This document shows, one piece after another, positions 1 through 12,467 of a DNA stretch of 64,000 nt. The translations under genes and the position numbers were made by a program. Position 1 is the stretch's first letter, and each line of letters begins with the position of its first letter. The notes beneath the pieces were generated by a model, which saw only the letters and a list, made by a program, of their open reading frames with translations, was not told where the DNA came from and made no database searches. This stretch comes from Patiria miniata (lineage: Eukaryota > Echinodermata > Asteroidea > Valvatida > Asterinidae): assembly GCF_015706575.1 (NCBI RefSeq), contig NW_024037072.1, positions 25,297,162 to 25,361,161 of the forward strand, read 5' to 3'.

Positions 1-1552
1 ATCATAAACTGGATGACTAGATACATGTACTGTGCAACCCATGGGCAGATGATAATGGGCCTCATTAGCTATGCAAATCCTCTAGCATGTCAGGATAATA
101 AACTGGTAAATTCTGAGGGTAAAGGGACAAAGGACTTATTAAAGGCAGTGACCAGTACTCTTCATTATCACATGTGGATAGTCAACAACTGCACATTCCC
201 ACTGACCGGGGAAAACATTTGGTCAAAGAGTCTCTATTAAGAATGATGTTCTAACTTCAATGAGATTTAACAGTTAAATTGTGACATCCTGGTTTATGTC
301 GAGGGAATTTCATTTTAAACACGCTCTTGTTTAGTGCTGCATCAAGGAAAAGCGTTTGATATCAACAAAAACTCTATATAGAAACAATTCCCCCAAAATT
401 TGCAAACCGGTCTTGGCATAATGATGTAAATACTATGACTAGTCTAGGCCTACAGACAACTGACCAAATGTCATGCATGTACCCAACCTTCCAACAATGT
501 TTACCGCTTAGCACCAGTAATACAGAACTGTTAGTGTGCTGCGCTTATCTGCTAATGCGCCAGCCTCAGAACCATGGACCATGGTGAACAAAACACAGTA
601 CACGTAGGCCTACATCGCCGGTGTTGCACTGCAACAGTGCATGCAATACATGCATGTACACCATTCATCGCGATCGGCATCGTGATGGACACCACGATCC
701 CAATAAAATTAGATTCTGAAATCTTACACAACTATCCCGACGTGTAACCATGTACTTATTTTTTTTCTTTCCATAAACTCTCTAACACCATGCTAAAACT
801 ATATCGATAAGTACTAAACGTAGCCAAATCGACCGACTCCGTTTCCAAAGTCTCTAAAAAAGGAGCTTTAGCCATATCGCCTGGAGCCTGAACTTAAGTC
901 CCTACTATGATATGCCATGGAACAAAAGGAACCACACTACTTTGCATGTGGGCTTTTCGACTAGCTCCCAGTCCATCCGGCAGGGTTTTTTTTCGCTAGT
1001 GCGCACAAGGTTCTCGGACTTTATTTTCCCATCCCTTGTCATTTTAAATACAAGTCAGACTATGACGAAACTTCTAGCAAAACAAGCTTTAGTTTTCAAA
1101 GATTGCTTCAGTTATTAATCGGATAGAAATACACTTAAAAGGTAAAAGAGAGAAAATACAATAGGAGTTTATTCTGAATTAACAAAAGGAGCTTATCGCC
1201 CGCGAACTTCACAAATACTTCAACAAAAACTTCTTGGCAAAACATCATGGCAGAACAAAAGCAAACAGTTTCTTTAACGAATACTGGGGGCGAATATGAC
1301 AATATAATGAATTAAGTCAGTGTAAATCTTTTTTTCAAATGGAAGCTAAACAAATTTGAATTAATTAATCAAGTTTCCAAAACGATTTTTTTTCTTTAAA
1401 ATGTCACAATTATTTATCATCGATATGAACTTTTTGCAATAACAAACGTAATTTCTTTTACAAATGATTGGGTGCGAATATAAATATATCATTAATAAAT
1501 TTCAGTTTAAATCTTTGAAAAAGTTCCCAAACGAATTTCTAAATTAACGTTA
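1..1552. other. No gene recognised; AT-rich intronic or downstream DNA
   Basis: I see no exon with splice sites and no repeat I can bound. If the SLC6 gene continues leftwards, as it must, this is probably part of one of its introns. Confidence 0.5.
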
Positions 1553-2077
1553 TTAAAGGGAAAATACAACATTTGCAAACATCAAAAAATAAAACTACCA
1601 AATCATTTTGAAATACCTTGCTGGACTGTTAGTGAATGACAGTGTAAAGCATCCTGTAAAATCTTGGCACCTGGTATACTGTCATTTTCAAGAAAAGTGG
1701 TATTTTTGTATCAATTTCCAACGCTGATCGGCCGATCAGCGTTGGAAACAACTGGCTTTTTTTTCTCAAATACTGGCCCCAATTGACCATCGCACTTGTT
1801 TGCAATCGATTACAAACCTATGAACGGGTACGAGCCAGCTAGACTGGTTCCCTGACCTTACAATTCCCCAATGTATGTAAACTGTTCTGTTTCTTCTTAT
1901 ATGGAGTCAGGGAACCAGACTACAGGAAAATGATCGTTTTTCTTGGTTTTTATAGCATTTTCGAACCCAAAACCTTAAAAAAGTCAGTGTAACTATATTT
2001 GCTATATATTTCTAACCCCCCAATTCCATTCATTTCTGAAAATTACAGCAAAAGCAAATGATGTATATTCCCTTTAA
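1553..2077 (+). mobile_element. TTAA-flanked MITE with 34-bp central palindrome, copy 1
   Basis: The element runs from TTAAAGGGAAAATACA to the inverted form TGTATATTCCCTTTAA, giving TTAA at both ends, the target site used by piggyBac and Kolobok transposases. Inside is a perfect 34-bp palindrome (1715-1748) centred on GATCGGCCGATC, and a smaller inverted pair around ACTGGTTCCCTGAC / GTCAGGGAACCAG (1845-1918). No transposase is encoded, so it is non-autonomous. A second copy lies inverted at 52865-53385. Confidence 0.85.
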
Positions 2078-3363
2078 TATCTGCAAACATCTTCATATGC
2101 CACTTGTCCTTGCCAAATCCTAGATGCATGACAAATAAAACAGCAACTCCCAATCACTGGATGTCCGATGAGAAATTATTCGTACGTACAATTAATGCGA
2201 ACAGCGAACCGCACGTGCCGCCCAACCAGTGCACGTACGGACAGCTTGACCGGCCGGCCTCTAAACGCAGAGGCCCGGCGCGGGAGGCTCACTACGCTGT
2301 CGTGTCGTCGCCTTCCTTGCTCTATGCCCAAACGCACTCACAGTCTGAACCTCTACCTCTGACTTTTATAAAGTATTTCTAACCCAAACTTTTATAAAAA
2401 AGAAGAAGCTAGTTTCTTGTATTTGTGCCGGTGTCATGTGAAAATCCGACTGCTGTGAAAATCGGAACCCTATTATTGGTTAATCCTTCACACGTGACAG
2501 GTCACTCTCTCTTCTCAAACAAGGACCTTTTTTCTTAATAAAGAGTCCACATTTCATGGAGTCGGATATTCACGCTACACCGGGAGTCCTTCCAAATGTA
2601 GTCTGAAAATATTGGCTACCTGCGGAATCTCGCAAAAAAACTTGGAGTTCGCAAAACTTGCGTAGGCCTACGGTTGTAACGAAAAGTTCACGTCAAAAGA
2701 TTTCCAATGCTTGCAAAAAAATAATAAAATAGTGTTCTCTGGGATATCGTGTCATTGAACCACAGATGTACATAAAAAAAAACACGTGCACATACCTTAT
2801 ATGGGAATATTTTGCAAAAAAACCCACATAGTACCACTTGCGCCGACGAAAGGTCTAGTCGCGATCATGACGTGCGGAAGGCGCCTGGGGTGCATGAATT
2901 GAAGACCGCTGCACGCCGCCGCAACGCGGAGATACACGAGAGCCGGAGTAGCACGATCGGAACGATATACAGTGTAGTTCCAGAACGACCAAAATAATGC
3001 CCACAAGTTTTCCATCTGTGATCCTGAGTGGAAACGTAGAGAGACTTCAAACAATGTGCGTACTCCTGTCACAAAATCGTAAACCCTGCGACTATTGAGT
3101 CGTCGGTTGGCATGACATTTTATTTAATTTTTTTTCTCGGGAGCCAATACATGTATGTTTAATTGGTCCATAATCTATGTATTTTGAGATGAGTTTGGAG
3201 ACAGGTTTTATCGTAAGACGTTCGGAAGTTCATCAACCACGGAGCAAGGGACAATTTTCAACCACTGTCGTGCCGACGTTCTCTAGACTACGCTTGCGCT
3301 TCTCCATGGTTCGTCAGGTTGGACTCTTGCGGCGATATCAATTGAAAAATCGTCGTCAACTTA
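2078..3363. other. No gene recognised
   Basis: Two GC-richer patches (about 2200-2310 and 2860-2990) contain CpGs, but no exon matching SLC6 or any family I know is visible on either strand. Confidence 0.45.
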
Positions 3364-3743
3364 GGCCAAAAAAAGTCTCCGGTTTCTGGTATGGAGCTTG
3401 CCCAAAAAGTGGTACGGCGACGGGGCTTTTTTTTCTTCTTTTTTTTACCTGATTTGTTTGCTTCAAATGTCGGCTGATGACTGCAAATGGTGCCCGACTA
3501 AACTTAGTGCAAAAATATGGGAGTCCAGAGAGGCCACATAAAGCTTATTCTCGATCATAACCCTATCTAAAAACACGTTAGAATTGTGCAGCAGCAGGAT
3601 TCCAGTCAAACCAGTGAGTTTGGCGGTTTGGGACATCATTTTTCATTGAAAAAAAAAACTTTTTGATTTTGCCGACGCGCATGGCCGGCCACGGCAACGC
3701 GCGCGCATACCAGAAACCGGAGACTTTTTGGGGGGGGGGGGCC
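3364..3743 (+). mobile_element. GGCC-ended MITE (PIF/Harbinger-like), copy 1
   Basis: Starts GGCCAAAAAAAGTCTCCGG and ends with the inverted form, with inner terminal sequence GTTTCTGGTATG / CATACCAGAAAC. Flanks are TTA on the left and TGA on the right, a diverged 3-bp target duplication. The body is shared with 12840-13209, 13354-13711 and 51213-51582. A 3-bp TWA-like duplication and short T/A-rich termini suit PIF/Harbinger derivatives; no transposase is encoded. Confidence 0.85.
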
Positions 3744-5195
3744 TGATGGATTTTCACAAAGAATTCCTTGAATGTCATTTTAAGATTCCACTGAAAGAAA
3801 TTTCCTTTTTTTTTTTTTTTTGGAAAATGTTCACATTCTCCGATGTGTAGAGCAAATATTGCAGTCTTGCGTGCACGTGCACGAGAGCCGTATACGTACG
3901 CCGCAGTGAAGTCCTAACCACGTGGCCATTGTAGAATGATATAGCATAACGAATTTTTCTATTGGCTAACGCGATGTCAACAAAGACTTGCTTTCAGCAA
4001 CCTGAAAGCGTTTAGTTTTTAAAAAAATGATCTTTAGGACACTTTGTTTCCATGATTTCTTCCACAATTTCAAACAACAATTTCATCGAAAATCGGTTTC
4101 CATGATGCATGACGTCCCTAGGCTCGAAAGTCTGTGCGGCCGTGTAACTCGCGGTCAACCAATAGAATTGCTTGTATAGGCACGGACATTTCCGTGGGAA
4201 TTTCCCCTATCACGCAATACCTCACTGCTGTACAGCTAGCTAGCTCAGAACTTCGCTCCGGCGTAACCCCCGCCCTGCATGGCGCACGCACAGGAACATG
4301 AGACATACACACGACCAGACTTTTGGGACTGCATTGACGAAGTTAATTTTTGAAGTACATGCAAACTATAACACGATGTTTTCTTTTGGATAATAAGACA
4401 GAAAACAAATTCACTTGCTGATAATGACTATAAATCATTTTGGCGGTCGGCGATTTTGACCAATTTTGATCGGAAGTCGATATAGTAATGGTTTTGTTCT
4501 CCAATAAACCAATACAATTGTGTGGGGTCGCATTTATCGCTTTCAAAAATGGGGTCGGTCGGGTGGTTTTTTTTTTGGCCTAAAGGATCGCCGTATGCCA
4601 GTGCGGCCCATTGGCGCAACAATTCGCGTCTGTTTAAAAAAAACAAACATGCCATTCAATCATTCATAAATTACAACTAAGCCTTTCTAAGATAATCTGG
4701 CCATCTACTTACCCCTGGACGCGCGGTTTAGTAGCGGTCTCATACCCTTCAAATTATGTGGACCATCAACACAGTCGTTGTTCAAGACCAACAATTGCAA
4801 CAAAAGACCGTTTAGCACGTAGCGAACACGCAGACTTTACCAGGTGATTGACATAATTACAATTGACACGCTTTAATTGGATATAATAAAGGCGTCAAGA
4901 AGTCTTACCTAACGGTACGTTGCGGTTGACAGAGCATGGTTTTACACACGGTTAAAATGAGTGACCCTTTGCTTGGCCAGAGCGCGGGCGGCGAGAGGAT
5001 TAGTACTGCATAACAATGAAGTGGTATGGGTGTGAGGGATCGGTGGAAACACGGTTAAAATGGGGTTAAGGATTAAGACTCAATGCACACGGTTAAATTG
5101 TGGTTGAAACGCGGTGGTTTGCTTTTTAACCGTCAAACTGCATTTTTAACCGTGTACATTTTCATAGTGTTAGGGTCTCAAAACTGATCACTCAC
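3744..5195. other. Probable SLC6 intron 2; no exon seen
   Basis: No third SLC6 exon is visible on the minus strand. A diverged inverted pair built on ACACGGTTAAAAT lies at about 4947-5156 and may be an old short inverted-repeat element. Confidence 0.45.
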
Positions 5196-5327
5196 CTCTA
5201 AACAGCGGAGAAATTTTCCAGACACCGATGCCTCCCTGGGCCATATACTGGCCCAGTCCTAGCTCCAGCAGCAGGAGTGGTACCCCGCCTACCACCAGGC
5301 AGATCAGGTAGGGGATGAGAAAGGCAC
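5196..5327 (-). CDS. SLC6 transporter exon 2
   Basis: 132 bp between a CAG acceptor (5328-5330) and a GTGAGT donor (5195-5190). It encodes [17 protein letters not shown] and [17 protein letters not shown], that is TM2 and the following loop. It leaves phase 1, so further exons are required to the left. Confidence 0.9.
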
Positions 5328-7251
5328 CTGGTGGGTTCAATTACGAGAAGAAATGAAATTTCATGTGTACATTAATTTAACCCTCCTGCTGTTTGAACAG
5401 TCACAGACAGTAAAAAAACAAACAAACAAACAAAACAATCCGCTTCCCCGCCCATGCCTTTTACACAGGCTAGTCACCATCAGTCAGATAATATTTCAAG
5501 CAAGCACTGTGACTAGTCAAATTCAGTCAACAGACAAAAGCAGGCAAGAAGTAGGCACTGCTTATCAATTATCACCTGCAGTCAAATCATAGCTGTATCA
5601 AGTTACATTATAAACAGTCACAGCCAAACAATCCTGCTTTATTTGGGCTGGGAGTGGGAGCTCTTAACTGTTGAAAAGAGTCACTTGATTGATTTTTACT
5701 GAAAGAGTTTTGGTACATATGTGCTCCCTAGTCCAAAACTTTGAATTCCATTTAAAAAAAAAAATTAGGCCCATCTTAATGTTTATTTACCGTTAATCAT
5801 ACCATCATATGAAACTCAAATGATGAAGAGTATACTGCCAGGTTGCAGTGTAGAAACACTTGAATTTGTAGCGTTCTTAGATAATCATAGTCTTAATTCA
5901 TCCTTAGTCAATTGGCATTCTGTAAACATCAGTGTTACTTTTTTAGTTATTTAGCATTGACAGTTCCTGCATATTTGTATTTTAATCCTGCTAATTGTTC
6001 AACCGTGCTAGAATGCATTTTACATGTACGTGTAGATGTATTCTTTTTCCATACGCATGTGTACCAGGGTACATACAAACACCCTGTCATTGATGAGAGG
6101 TGGTTCCCCCCCCCCCCCCCCCCCCCCGAAACAGAAATCAGTTGGGAAGACCGAAGAAGACAATAGCAGGGAAGAGGCTCGTATTAGTACAAATCTAGTA
6201 ATTATGCAGAAAGTTGGGGGGGGGGTTCAACCCCCTCAGCCCCCCCCCCCAACATTCCATTCAAACTAGCCTAGGATAAACTAATTAGTCTGATAAGTTT
6301 ATTTATTTATAAAATAACGTGAAGCACATGTGAAGAATGTTTCTCTGAAGTAGGTTTACAGTTGTGGGTTTAAAGTACATGCATGATTGTCATTTCAGTG
6401 GTAGCCGTAAGTACACTGTAATAAGGGAATAACAGTGTGAGGAGCCGGTCTTCACTGCGTGATAATGACCGGGTGTGGGGGTGACCGCTGTTAATGGACC
6501 GAGACGAAGTTGGGTTGTGTTGTACAAAGTCTATGGAGAGTCAAGAACATTTTCAAAGCATTTCCTAACAAAATTGGAGTGTTTCTCAGTCCCAGATTCA
6601 TGTCTTTTCAACATTTTTGCAATATGCGATGAAAAAAGTGCTGTCAGGATGCAACCTAGTAGTAAGTCTGTCACTTTTTGTGCTTGGAATCACCTAAATA
6701 GTTTGCTAAGCTTAGATACCATTAGTGACCATGTTGAATATTATCAGCTAGCTTAATTGTGGAAAGAGGGCAGCGGTTTTACGCTCCACTCAGTAGAGCT
6801 AAGGCCTACCCTAATTTTTTAATTTTTTATTAATTACTAGGCCATTATTAATTATCTCCGCTAATTAGACAAACTTGGCTCAGTTTATTATCATCTCCGC
6901 TAACAAGACAAACTTGGCTTTATGATCATATTTTTACATTAAATTCTATACCATCTGAAGATAAAGAGCTAGACAATTCAACCACAAATGCCCAGACCTA
7001 CCTCCTCCATTTTTGAAGCAGAGATACGGGAACCGCCACACGTTTCCAAGCCCGACCGAGAAGCCAATCAGTGCCAGCAGGAAGTCCAACTTGCTGCCCC
7101 ACTGCTCTCTTGCCTCCGGCACCTTCTTCTCGGTACCATCCCCCTCCAGATCGCCCAAATCCTTGGTCGTCATTTTGCGATCGGCCTGGCTCACCAACTC
7201 CAAGCCATTTTCGTGCTTGTGGTTCAAACCTGCTTCTGATGCGTCGCCCAT
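5196..7251 (-). CDS. SLC6-family Na+/Cl- dependent transporter, 5' part (partial gene)
   Basis: Two coding exons on the minus strand join in phase (7251-7002, then 5327-5196; intron 7001-5328, GT-AG) to give the first 127 residues of a solute carrier 6 transporter. These plasma-membrane symporters use Na+ and Cl- gradients to import neurotransmitters, amino acids or osmolytes. Seen: a hydrophilic, charged cytoplasmic N-terminus (residues 1-50), the TM1 signature [12 protein letters not shown] with the unwound-helix GNVWRFP motif, KNGGGAFLIPY into TM2, and the loop [12 protein letters not shown] typical of the family. The end of exon 2 (GVWKISPLF) resembles glycine/GABA/creatine-type members, but the substrate cannot be decided from TM1-TM2. 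The ATG at 7251 is the only in-frame ATG before TM1 and has an A at -3 and G at +4. The remaining ten or so helices are not in this window and must lie to the left. Confidence 0.9.
5328..7001 (-). other. SLC6 intron 1
   Basis: No coding exon seen. It holds a C-run at about 6106-6127, a smaller G/C-run pair at 6217-6250, a degenerate ~46-bp direct duplication at 6855-6920 (shared core ATCTCCGCTAA and AGACAAACTTGGCT), and a ~95-bp segment (6537-6635) that recurs upstream of the gene at 8990-9085. Confidence 0.7.
6537..6635 (+). repeat. Dispersed ~95-bp repeat, copy 1
   Basis: Shares ACATTTTCAAAGCA and then CAGTCCCAGATTCATGTCTT, with little divergence, with 8990-9085. It is a direct-orientation pair on either side of SLC6 exon 1. 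Confidence 0.7.
7002..7251 (-). CDS. SLC6 transporter exon 1 (coding part)
   Basis: 250 bp: 83 codons plus one base. It encodes the cytoplasmic N-terminus and TM1 and ends in KNGG with donor GTAGGT at 7001. The split Gly codon is completed by exon 2. Confidence 0.88.
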
Positions 7252-9572
7252 TTTGGATTTTTTTTCCGCTTCAAGTTCAACGTCAATACGTACGTTTGAA
7301 CCTGTGCTATGCACGTGCACTTGTACTTGTACGATGTCCACCGGCGGCACCGCGCGTTATGTGTACGGCCGTGTGTGATGTGATGTGATACGTGCGCGCG
7401 AGATGAAAAGCATGATGGCTCGAAGTCATGAATTATGTAGTACTGCTCACGCGTCACGTCGCCACGTGACTAGGGGGCTGAGCTAACCATAGAAGCACCG
7501 CCCCCATGAACCCGTACCGTACAACCACTAGATGGGAGGATCAGGTCATTCGATTCCAACTTCGCCATGCCGCGCGGAGAGCTGTCGCCGAAAAAAGGGG
7601 CGGGGGGGGAGTCCCGTGCATGTGCCGAGAGACGCAAAAAATAAGTTTTATTGTTTTTGAAAGGGACCCATCTCATATGCTTAGCAAGCGGGGGGGGGGG
7701 GGGGGGAGGGGGGGGGGTAGGGGGGGGGGTATTTACTCCCCCCCCCTCCAATATTTTGTGAGGACTGCCCTTTTCCATTCAAATGCCCTTTTTTTCACCA
7801 GCGCTTACCCCCCCCCCCCATATATTTGTAAAGAGTGCCCTTCTATTGTTAACAAGTGCACTTTTTATCTGGACAAGTGCCCTTTTTTAAATAAAAGATG
7901 TGCCCTTTGATGCCATCGGCCGTTCGGGTGCCTTTTTTGAATTTCGCGAATGTATCGCCCTGAAAAGCACCATATATTGCCCGCTACAGTGTGCAAGTAT
8001 AATCGTCGGTTTTGAACAGCCCGGCGCACCAGCCCCCCCCCCCCCCCCCCCGGCCCCCAACCCCAACACACACACACACACACCTTCACTATTGGATTTT
8101 ACGGAGGCGGGAGGCCAAGTGTCCGGAGAAAAAAAATGTCTACATTTCAGCGCAGCAGTGCCCTTTTCAAGAACCCCCCCCCCCCCCCCCATAAAAAAAT
8201 ACCTTAGCTACGCCCCTGCATGATCTAGGACCTCCCTTCAGAAAATTAGACCGGAATCTAATAGATAATTGAACGTTATGCCTTATGCCCACTCCTGTTG
8301 GTGGGTTGACGCTCCCAGATCAATTCAAAACGGCGAATCACAGAAGTCTTTTCTTCGTGTATTATGCGTGATCTATGTACCCTGTACGTGCACAATGGGC
8401 CGGATTAGCCACTATTCATTGGTGTTTATGTCTAATCCGGTAATCAGGATAAGCAGTGAGCGCTGTCCGGCTCACGAGTTGCTGTGATTGTAAGGTACAA
8501 AGGGGACTGTAGACTGGCCCTCTCTGATCAGCAAACAGCCTAAAACTGTTTTTAAAAGAAAAGATAAAATAATACCACTCTACCACTCCGATCCCCCATA
8601 TCTCTCTCTTTCACGTAATGGTCTATCATTTGTTTGTGTCTTAAATGATAGACCTTGAAGATAGACATTGGCCTTGAAGTTCAAGCGTTTCCAAGTATAG
8701 CCATCGATCAACTTACGAAGAGCCTTCAAATTTAGATGCAAACATGCCTAGATTGATCATAAAAATGTACATTGTAGGAGTAATCATTAATTTTATTGAT
8801 AGTTTTAAGTCTTGATATGATCAGGGCGTTTGCCTCAACAAAAACAATAATCCCTAAAACTTGAAAAAACAACCCAAGTCTTTCAGGTGATAAAACTTGC
8901 ATCAATCACAGAACAAGTTTTGTTGGACCACCCCAGTTGTAATAACTCGACTCAAGTCAATACAGGCAAATGCATCGACTTGACTCGAGTCGAGGACATT
9001 TTCAAAGCACTTTTCCTATTACAAAATTGGAAATGTTTCTCAGTCCCAGATTCATGTCTTTTCAACATTTCTGCAATGACTGACCTCCATTGAGATGATA
9101 TACGAAGAAGAAAAAAAGTGACGTCACTACCAGTAAATAAGAGGAATGAAGCTGATCAGGACTTTCGATGGAGAAAAGCACGCACCTCCTTCCTCCCCCC
9201 CCCCCCCCCAAAATGAATAAAATTTCAGCAAAGGGCTTAATGACTCGATTGACCTACCTGGCAATACACAACAACAACAAACAATAGACGGCCTAACGTT
9301 TCGACTCCTGCAGAATATTTGTCAAGGGAAAACTCCCGGGATGCAGAAACAGCAAGCAAGGGCACGTAATTAAATACGCATGGCAGGAAAATAAACACCA
9401 AGGGATTGGATTACAGGTAGACAATAAAGGAAGTCAACAACAAAGGGAATAGGGTAGGGCGCGATGCCAGGGATTTTAGGTAGGAGAAAGGAACAAAGGA
9501 GTAGCAGCGGGTCAAAAAAAGAAGGAAATTGCAGGGCCCAATTCACAAATTTTATTTCTTATTCAAAAGCAA
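7252..9572. other. SLC6 5' flank with G/C-run-rich degenerate element
   Basis: Upstream of the SLC6 ATG. About 7680-8218 is a low-complexity tract with several G or C runs of 10-20 bases, repeated GTGCCCTTTT segments, a (CA)n run near 8068 and a terminus TAGCTACGCCCCTG at about 8205-8218, which resembles the end of hAT-type MITEs (CAGGGGCGTAGC). A short hairpin GGTCTATCATTT / AAATGATAGACC occurs near 8621-8653. No coding exon recognised. Confidence 0.5.
8990..9085 (+). repeat. Dispersed ~95-bp repeat, copy 2
   Basis: Second copy of the segment at 6537-6635, in the same orientation. The family is not recognised. Confidence 0.7.
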
Positions 9573-10409
9573 TTAACTACGAAAGCCCATTAGCGCCACT
9601 GCAAGTATATATGTTACAGATTATGTAATTCGTTATAACGGATTACTTATTCGTTATTACGGATTATTAATTCGTTATTACGGATTACTAATTCGTTATT
9701 ACGGATTATTTAATTCGTTATTACGGATTATTAATTCGTTATTACGAATTAAGTCTGATGTTCTCACACGTGGAGAGCACGTGACCAGGGTCCTATGTAT
9801 ATAGCGCCGCTAGGCGGCGCTATCTTTGCATACAACGTTTACCACTCCTGTGCCATACTTGCCGAGTAATGACTCAGAACGTATGAGTAATTCGTAATAA
9901 CGAGTTAATAATCCGTAATAACGAATTAAATAATCCGTAATAACGAATTAATAATCCGTAATAACGAATTAAATAATCCGTAATAACGAATTAATAATCC
10001 GTAATAACGAATTAAATAATCCGTTATAACGAATTAGTAATCCGTAATAACGAATTAAATAATCTGTAATAACGAATTAATAATCCGTAATAACGAATTA
10101 AATAATCCGTTATAACGAATTAGTAATCCGTAATAACGAATTAAATAATCCGTAATAACGAATTAATAATCCGTTATAACGAATTAGTAATCCGTAATAA
10201 CGAATTAATAATCCGTAATAACGAATGAAATAATCCGGTATAACGAATTAGTAATCCGTAATAACGAATTAAATAATCCGTAATAACGAATTAATAATCC
10301 GTTATAACGAATTAGTAATCCGTAATAACGAATTAATAATCCGTAATAACGAATTAAATAATCCGCAACATATATACTTGCAGTGGCGCTAATGGGCTTT
10401 CGTAATTAA
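9573..10409. mobile_element. TTAA-flanked inverted-repeat element with opposed tandem arrays
   Basis: TTAA lies at both ends, followed by a ~40-bp terminal inverted repeat (ACGAAAGCCCATTAGCGCCA on the left, inverted on the right). Inside the left terminus is a short array of ~20-22-bp units (TTCGTTATTACGGATTATTA; about 9626-9750). Inside the right terminus is a much longer array of the same unit in inverse orientation (about 9886-10368). The unique centre contains the GCGCCGCTAGGCGGCGC hairpin at about 9803-9820. The element is an inverted repeat whose two arms have grown unequally. Confidence 0.85.
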
Positions 10410-11776
10410 CCAGACCGGTTACACTTGACTCAATTTAGTGAACTCTGTAGCCAGAGGTATTATACTGTAGGCTACTCAACCACTCATGTCATGTACAGGC
10501 GAATCTAAAAGAAAGTTACCCAGTGTGGAGAGCAAAAATATTAAAAAGATATGTGGCTCGCTCCATTTAATAATTAAAAAAATAGGAATAAAGTACATGT
10601 TATTGACTTGTAACTGTAAAATTCACGTCATTTGCCGCATACTCCATTCATAACTTATCTCTATTTTAAAAGGAAAAAAACCCGAAAAATTCAGCTGTCC
10701 ACCACTGATCAATAATTTTTTACTGATACGCATAATTTGTGAATACCCTTTTAATCAAATACAATGAACGAAAACTTGCAAAGGAAAACAGACAAAATCA
10801 CCATTCTCGTTTTGTTCCTGGTGTAGAAAAAACAAATCTGACAGTAAAAACAAAGTTTAAGTGTCTTGGTTCATATCAAATCTTATTTGACTGTCTGTGC
10901 GTAATCTCTGGTTCTCACACAGCTAAATGACTTTGAATCATTTCGCATTGCATGGACAGCTGTAAAATTGGGTTCTTTCAGTAAAACATGCATAACCTCT
11001 GATAGCAAGGATAAATTTCAGTAATTCTTTTTTTTTTCCGGACGAGTGGAAGAACATGCTCGTTTTATACGTGCTTCATTGGTGTATCAAATTTAATTGG
11101 TTTTAAGGGAAACAAAATAATTAATCCCTGTCACTTTTTTTTTTACTTGCCCTGTATATATAGCGCTTGCTTAGTTAATGGGCAGGCAACTGGAAAGTCA
11201 CACACAAAATAATTCATTACAGACCCTGCTGCAGTGCTTTTTTATTGCATACAAGTTAAACAAAAAGCGTGTGTTGCCTTTTTCTGCGGTCGATCCCTAT
11301 GTTTTGTGTTCTTAAAATAAGTCAAATTTTGTGCATTTTGAAACGACCTCAAATGACCCCTATATGACCAATGAACCCCAACCCAAGGATCACTCCGTGC
11401 AAGTTACATTAAAATCCATCAAATTCTGTACACAAAGAAACATTCGAAGCGTATTTAAACAATGACCTCTAATGACCCCTACATGACCTTTGACCTCAGT
11501 AATCTGATGAAGAATTGTGTCTTCCCACTCAGGGGTCACTGCATCCAACTTTCGTCAAAATCTATGAAAGCATGCAGAAGTTATACATTGTTTTCTAAAC
11601 TACGGGTCAAACTGGTTAGTGTCTCCCAAAATTTAGTGTCTCCAAAAACTGTTTAGGCCACACAATTAAAAAAGGAAATCAGCTGATACAAGGAAGGGGT
11701 GCATTTTTTAAGAGGGGTGGGGAGGGGAGACGCCCTTTTTAAACACTGCTGTAGCAATATGAGATCTCATCACCAT
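10410..11776. other. Intergenic DNA with a diverged local repeat
   Basis: No gene recognised. Two diverged copies of a segment containing AATGACCCCTA(T/C)ATGACC occur at about 11345-11440 and 11462-11570; the rest is AT-rich and featureless to me. Confidence 0.45.
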
Positions 11777-12467
11777 TAATGATGTGCATCGGGTCAGGTT
11801 GACCAGGCCAAACCGGCCCGAAACATTACAGATATAAACCGAATCCGAACCGAAACCGATCTTAACTCCCTCAAACCGACCCGACCCGACCCGACAAAAA
11901 ATAAGGTAAAACCGACCCGACCTGACCTGAAAAAAAAAAAAAAAAAACCCTGAATACCTGGCTTGGACAAAGTGATCACTTTTTTGTGCCTGCCCTTACT
12001 CAAGTGGCATGAATTCTTTTGCAAAACCATCGTCTTTTGCGCGCTCTGTCATACTCAGTGGGTTGATCGAGAGTAACTCGGCTTATTGAACAAACGCATG
12101 GTCACCACGCGGTATCATGAAAACTCAAGTTACAATCTATCTATTTCACCGTCAGTCCCGATCCCACTGGAGAAATTAATACCTTTGGAACTTGATAGTA
12201 CGCTCAGTGGCCACACCGCAATGGGCTGCGGTCACAGTGACTGTCAATAATATTGCACCACCTGAATTTCTCAACTGTTTCGGTTTATTTTGGTTTATTT
12301 CGATTTATTTCGTTTTTTTCAAAAGATGGCTAAACCGACCCGAAAATGAAAATGCGAAACCGAAACCGAAACCGACCCGACCCGACTGAAAAGATGGACT
12401 AACCGACCCGACCCGACCCAAAGTCGGTTTCGGGTCGGGTCGGTTTCTGTTCTGGTTTGCACATCAT
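11777..12467. mobile_element. Inverted-terminal element with CCGACCCGA low-complexity arms
   Basis: ATTAATGATGTGCA on the left matches the inverted TGCACATCATTAAT on the right. Both ends carry degenerate CCGACCCGA/TCGGGTCGG runs in opposite orientation (about 11810-11935 and 12330-12445), separated by ~400 bp of unique DNA. It is likely a non-autonomous DNA element; superfamily unknown. Confidence 0.6.

Noticed and set aside
2797..3072. Candidate third SLC6 exon on the minus strand
   Set aside because: The translation lacks any SLC6 TM3 features and the splice phase does not fit exon 2 (phase 1) at a credible acceptor.
7506..8223. Proline- and glycine-rich frames on both strands
   Set aside because: They come from long C and G homopolymers and a (CA)n run; no conserved protein.
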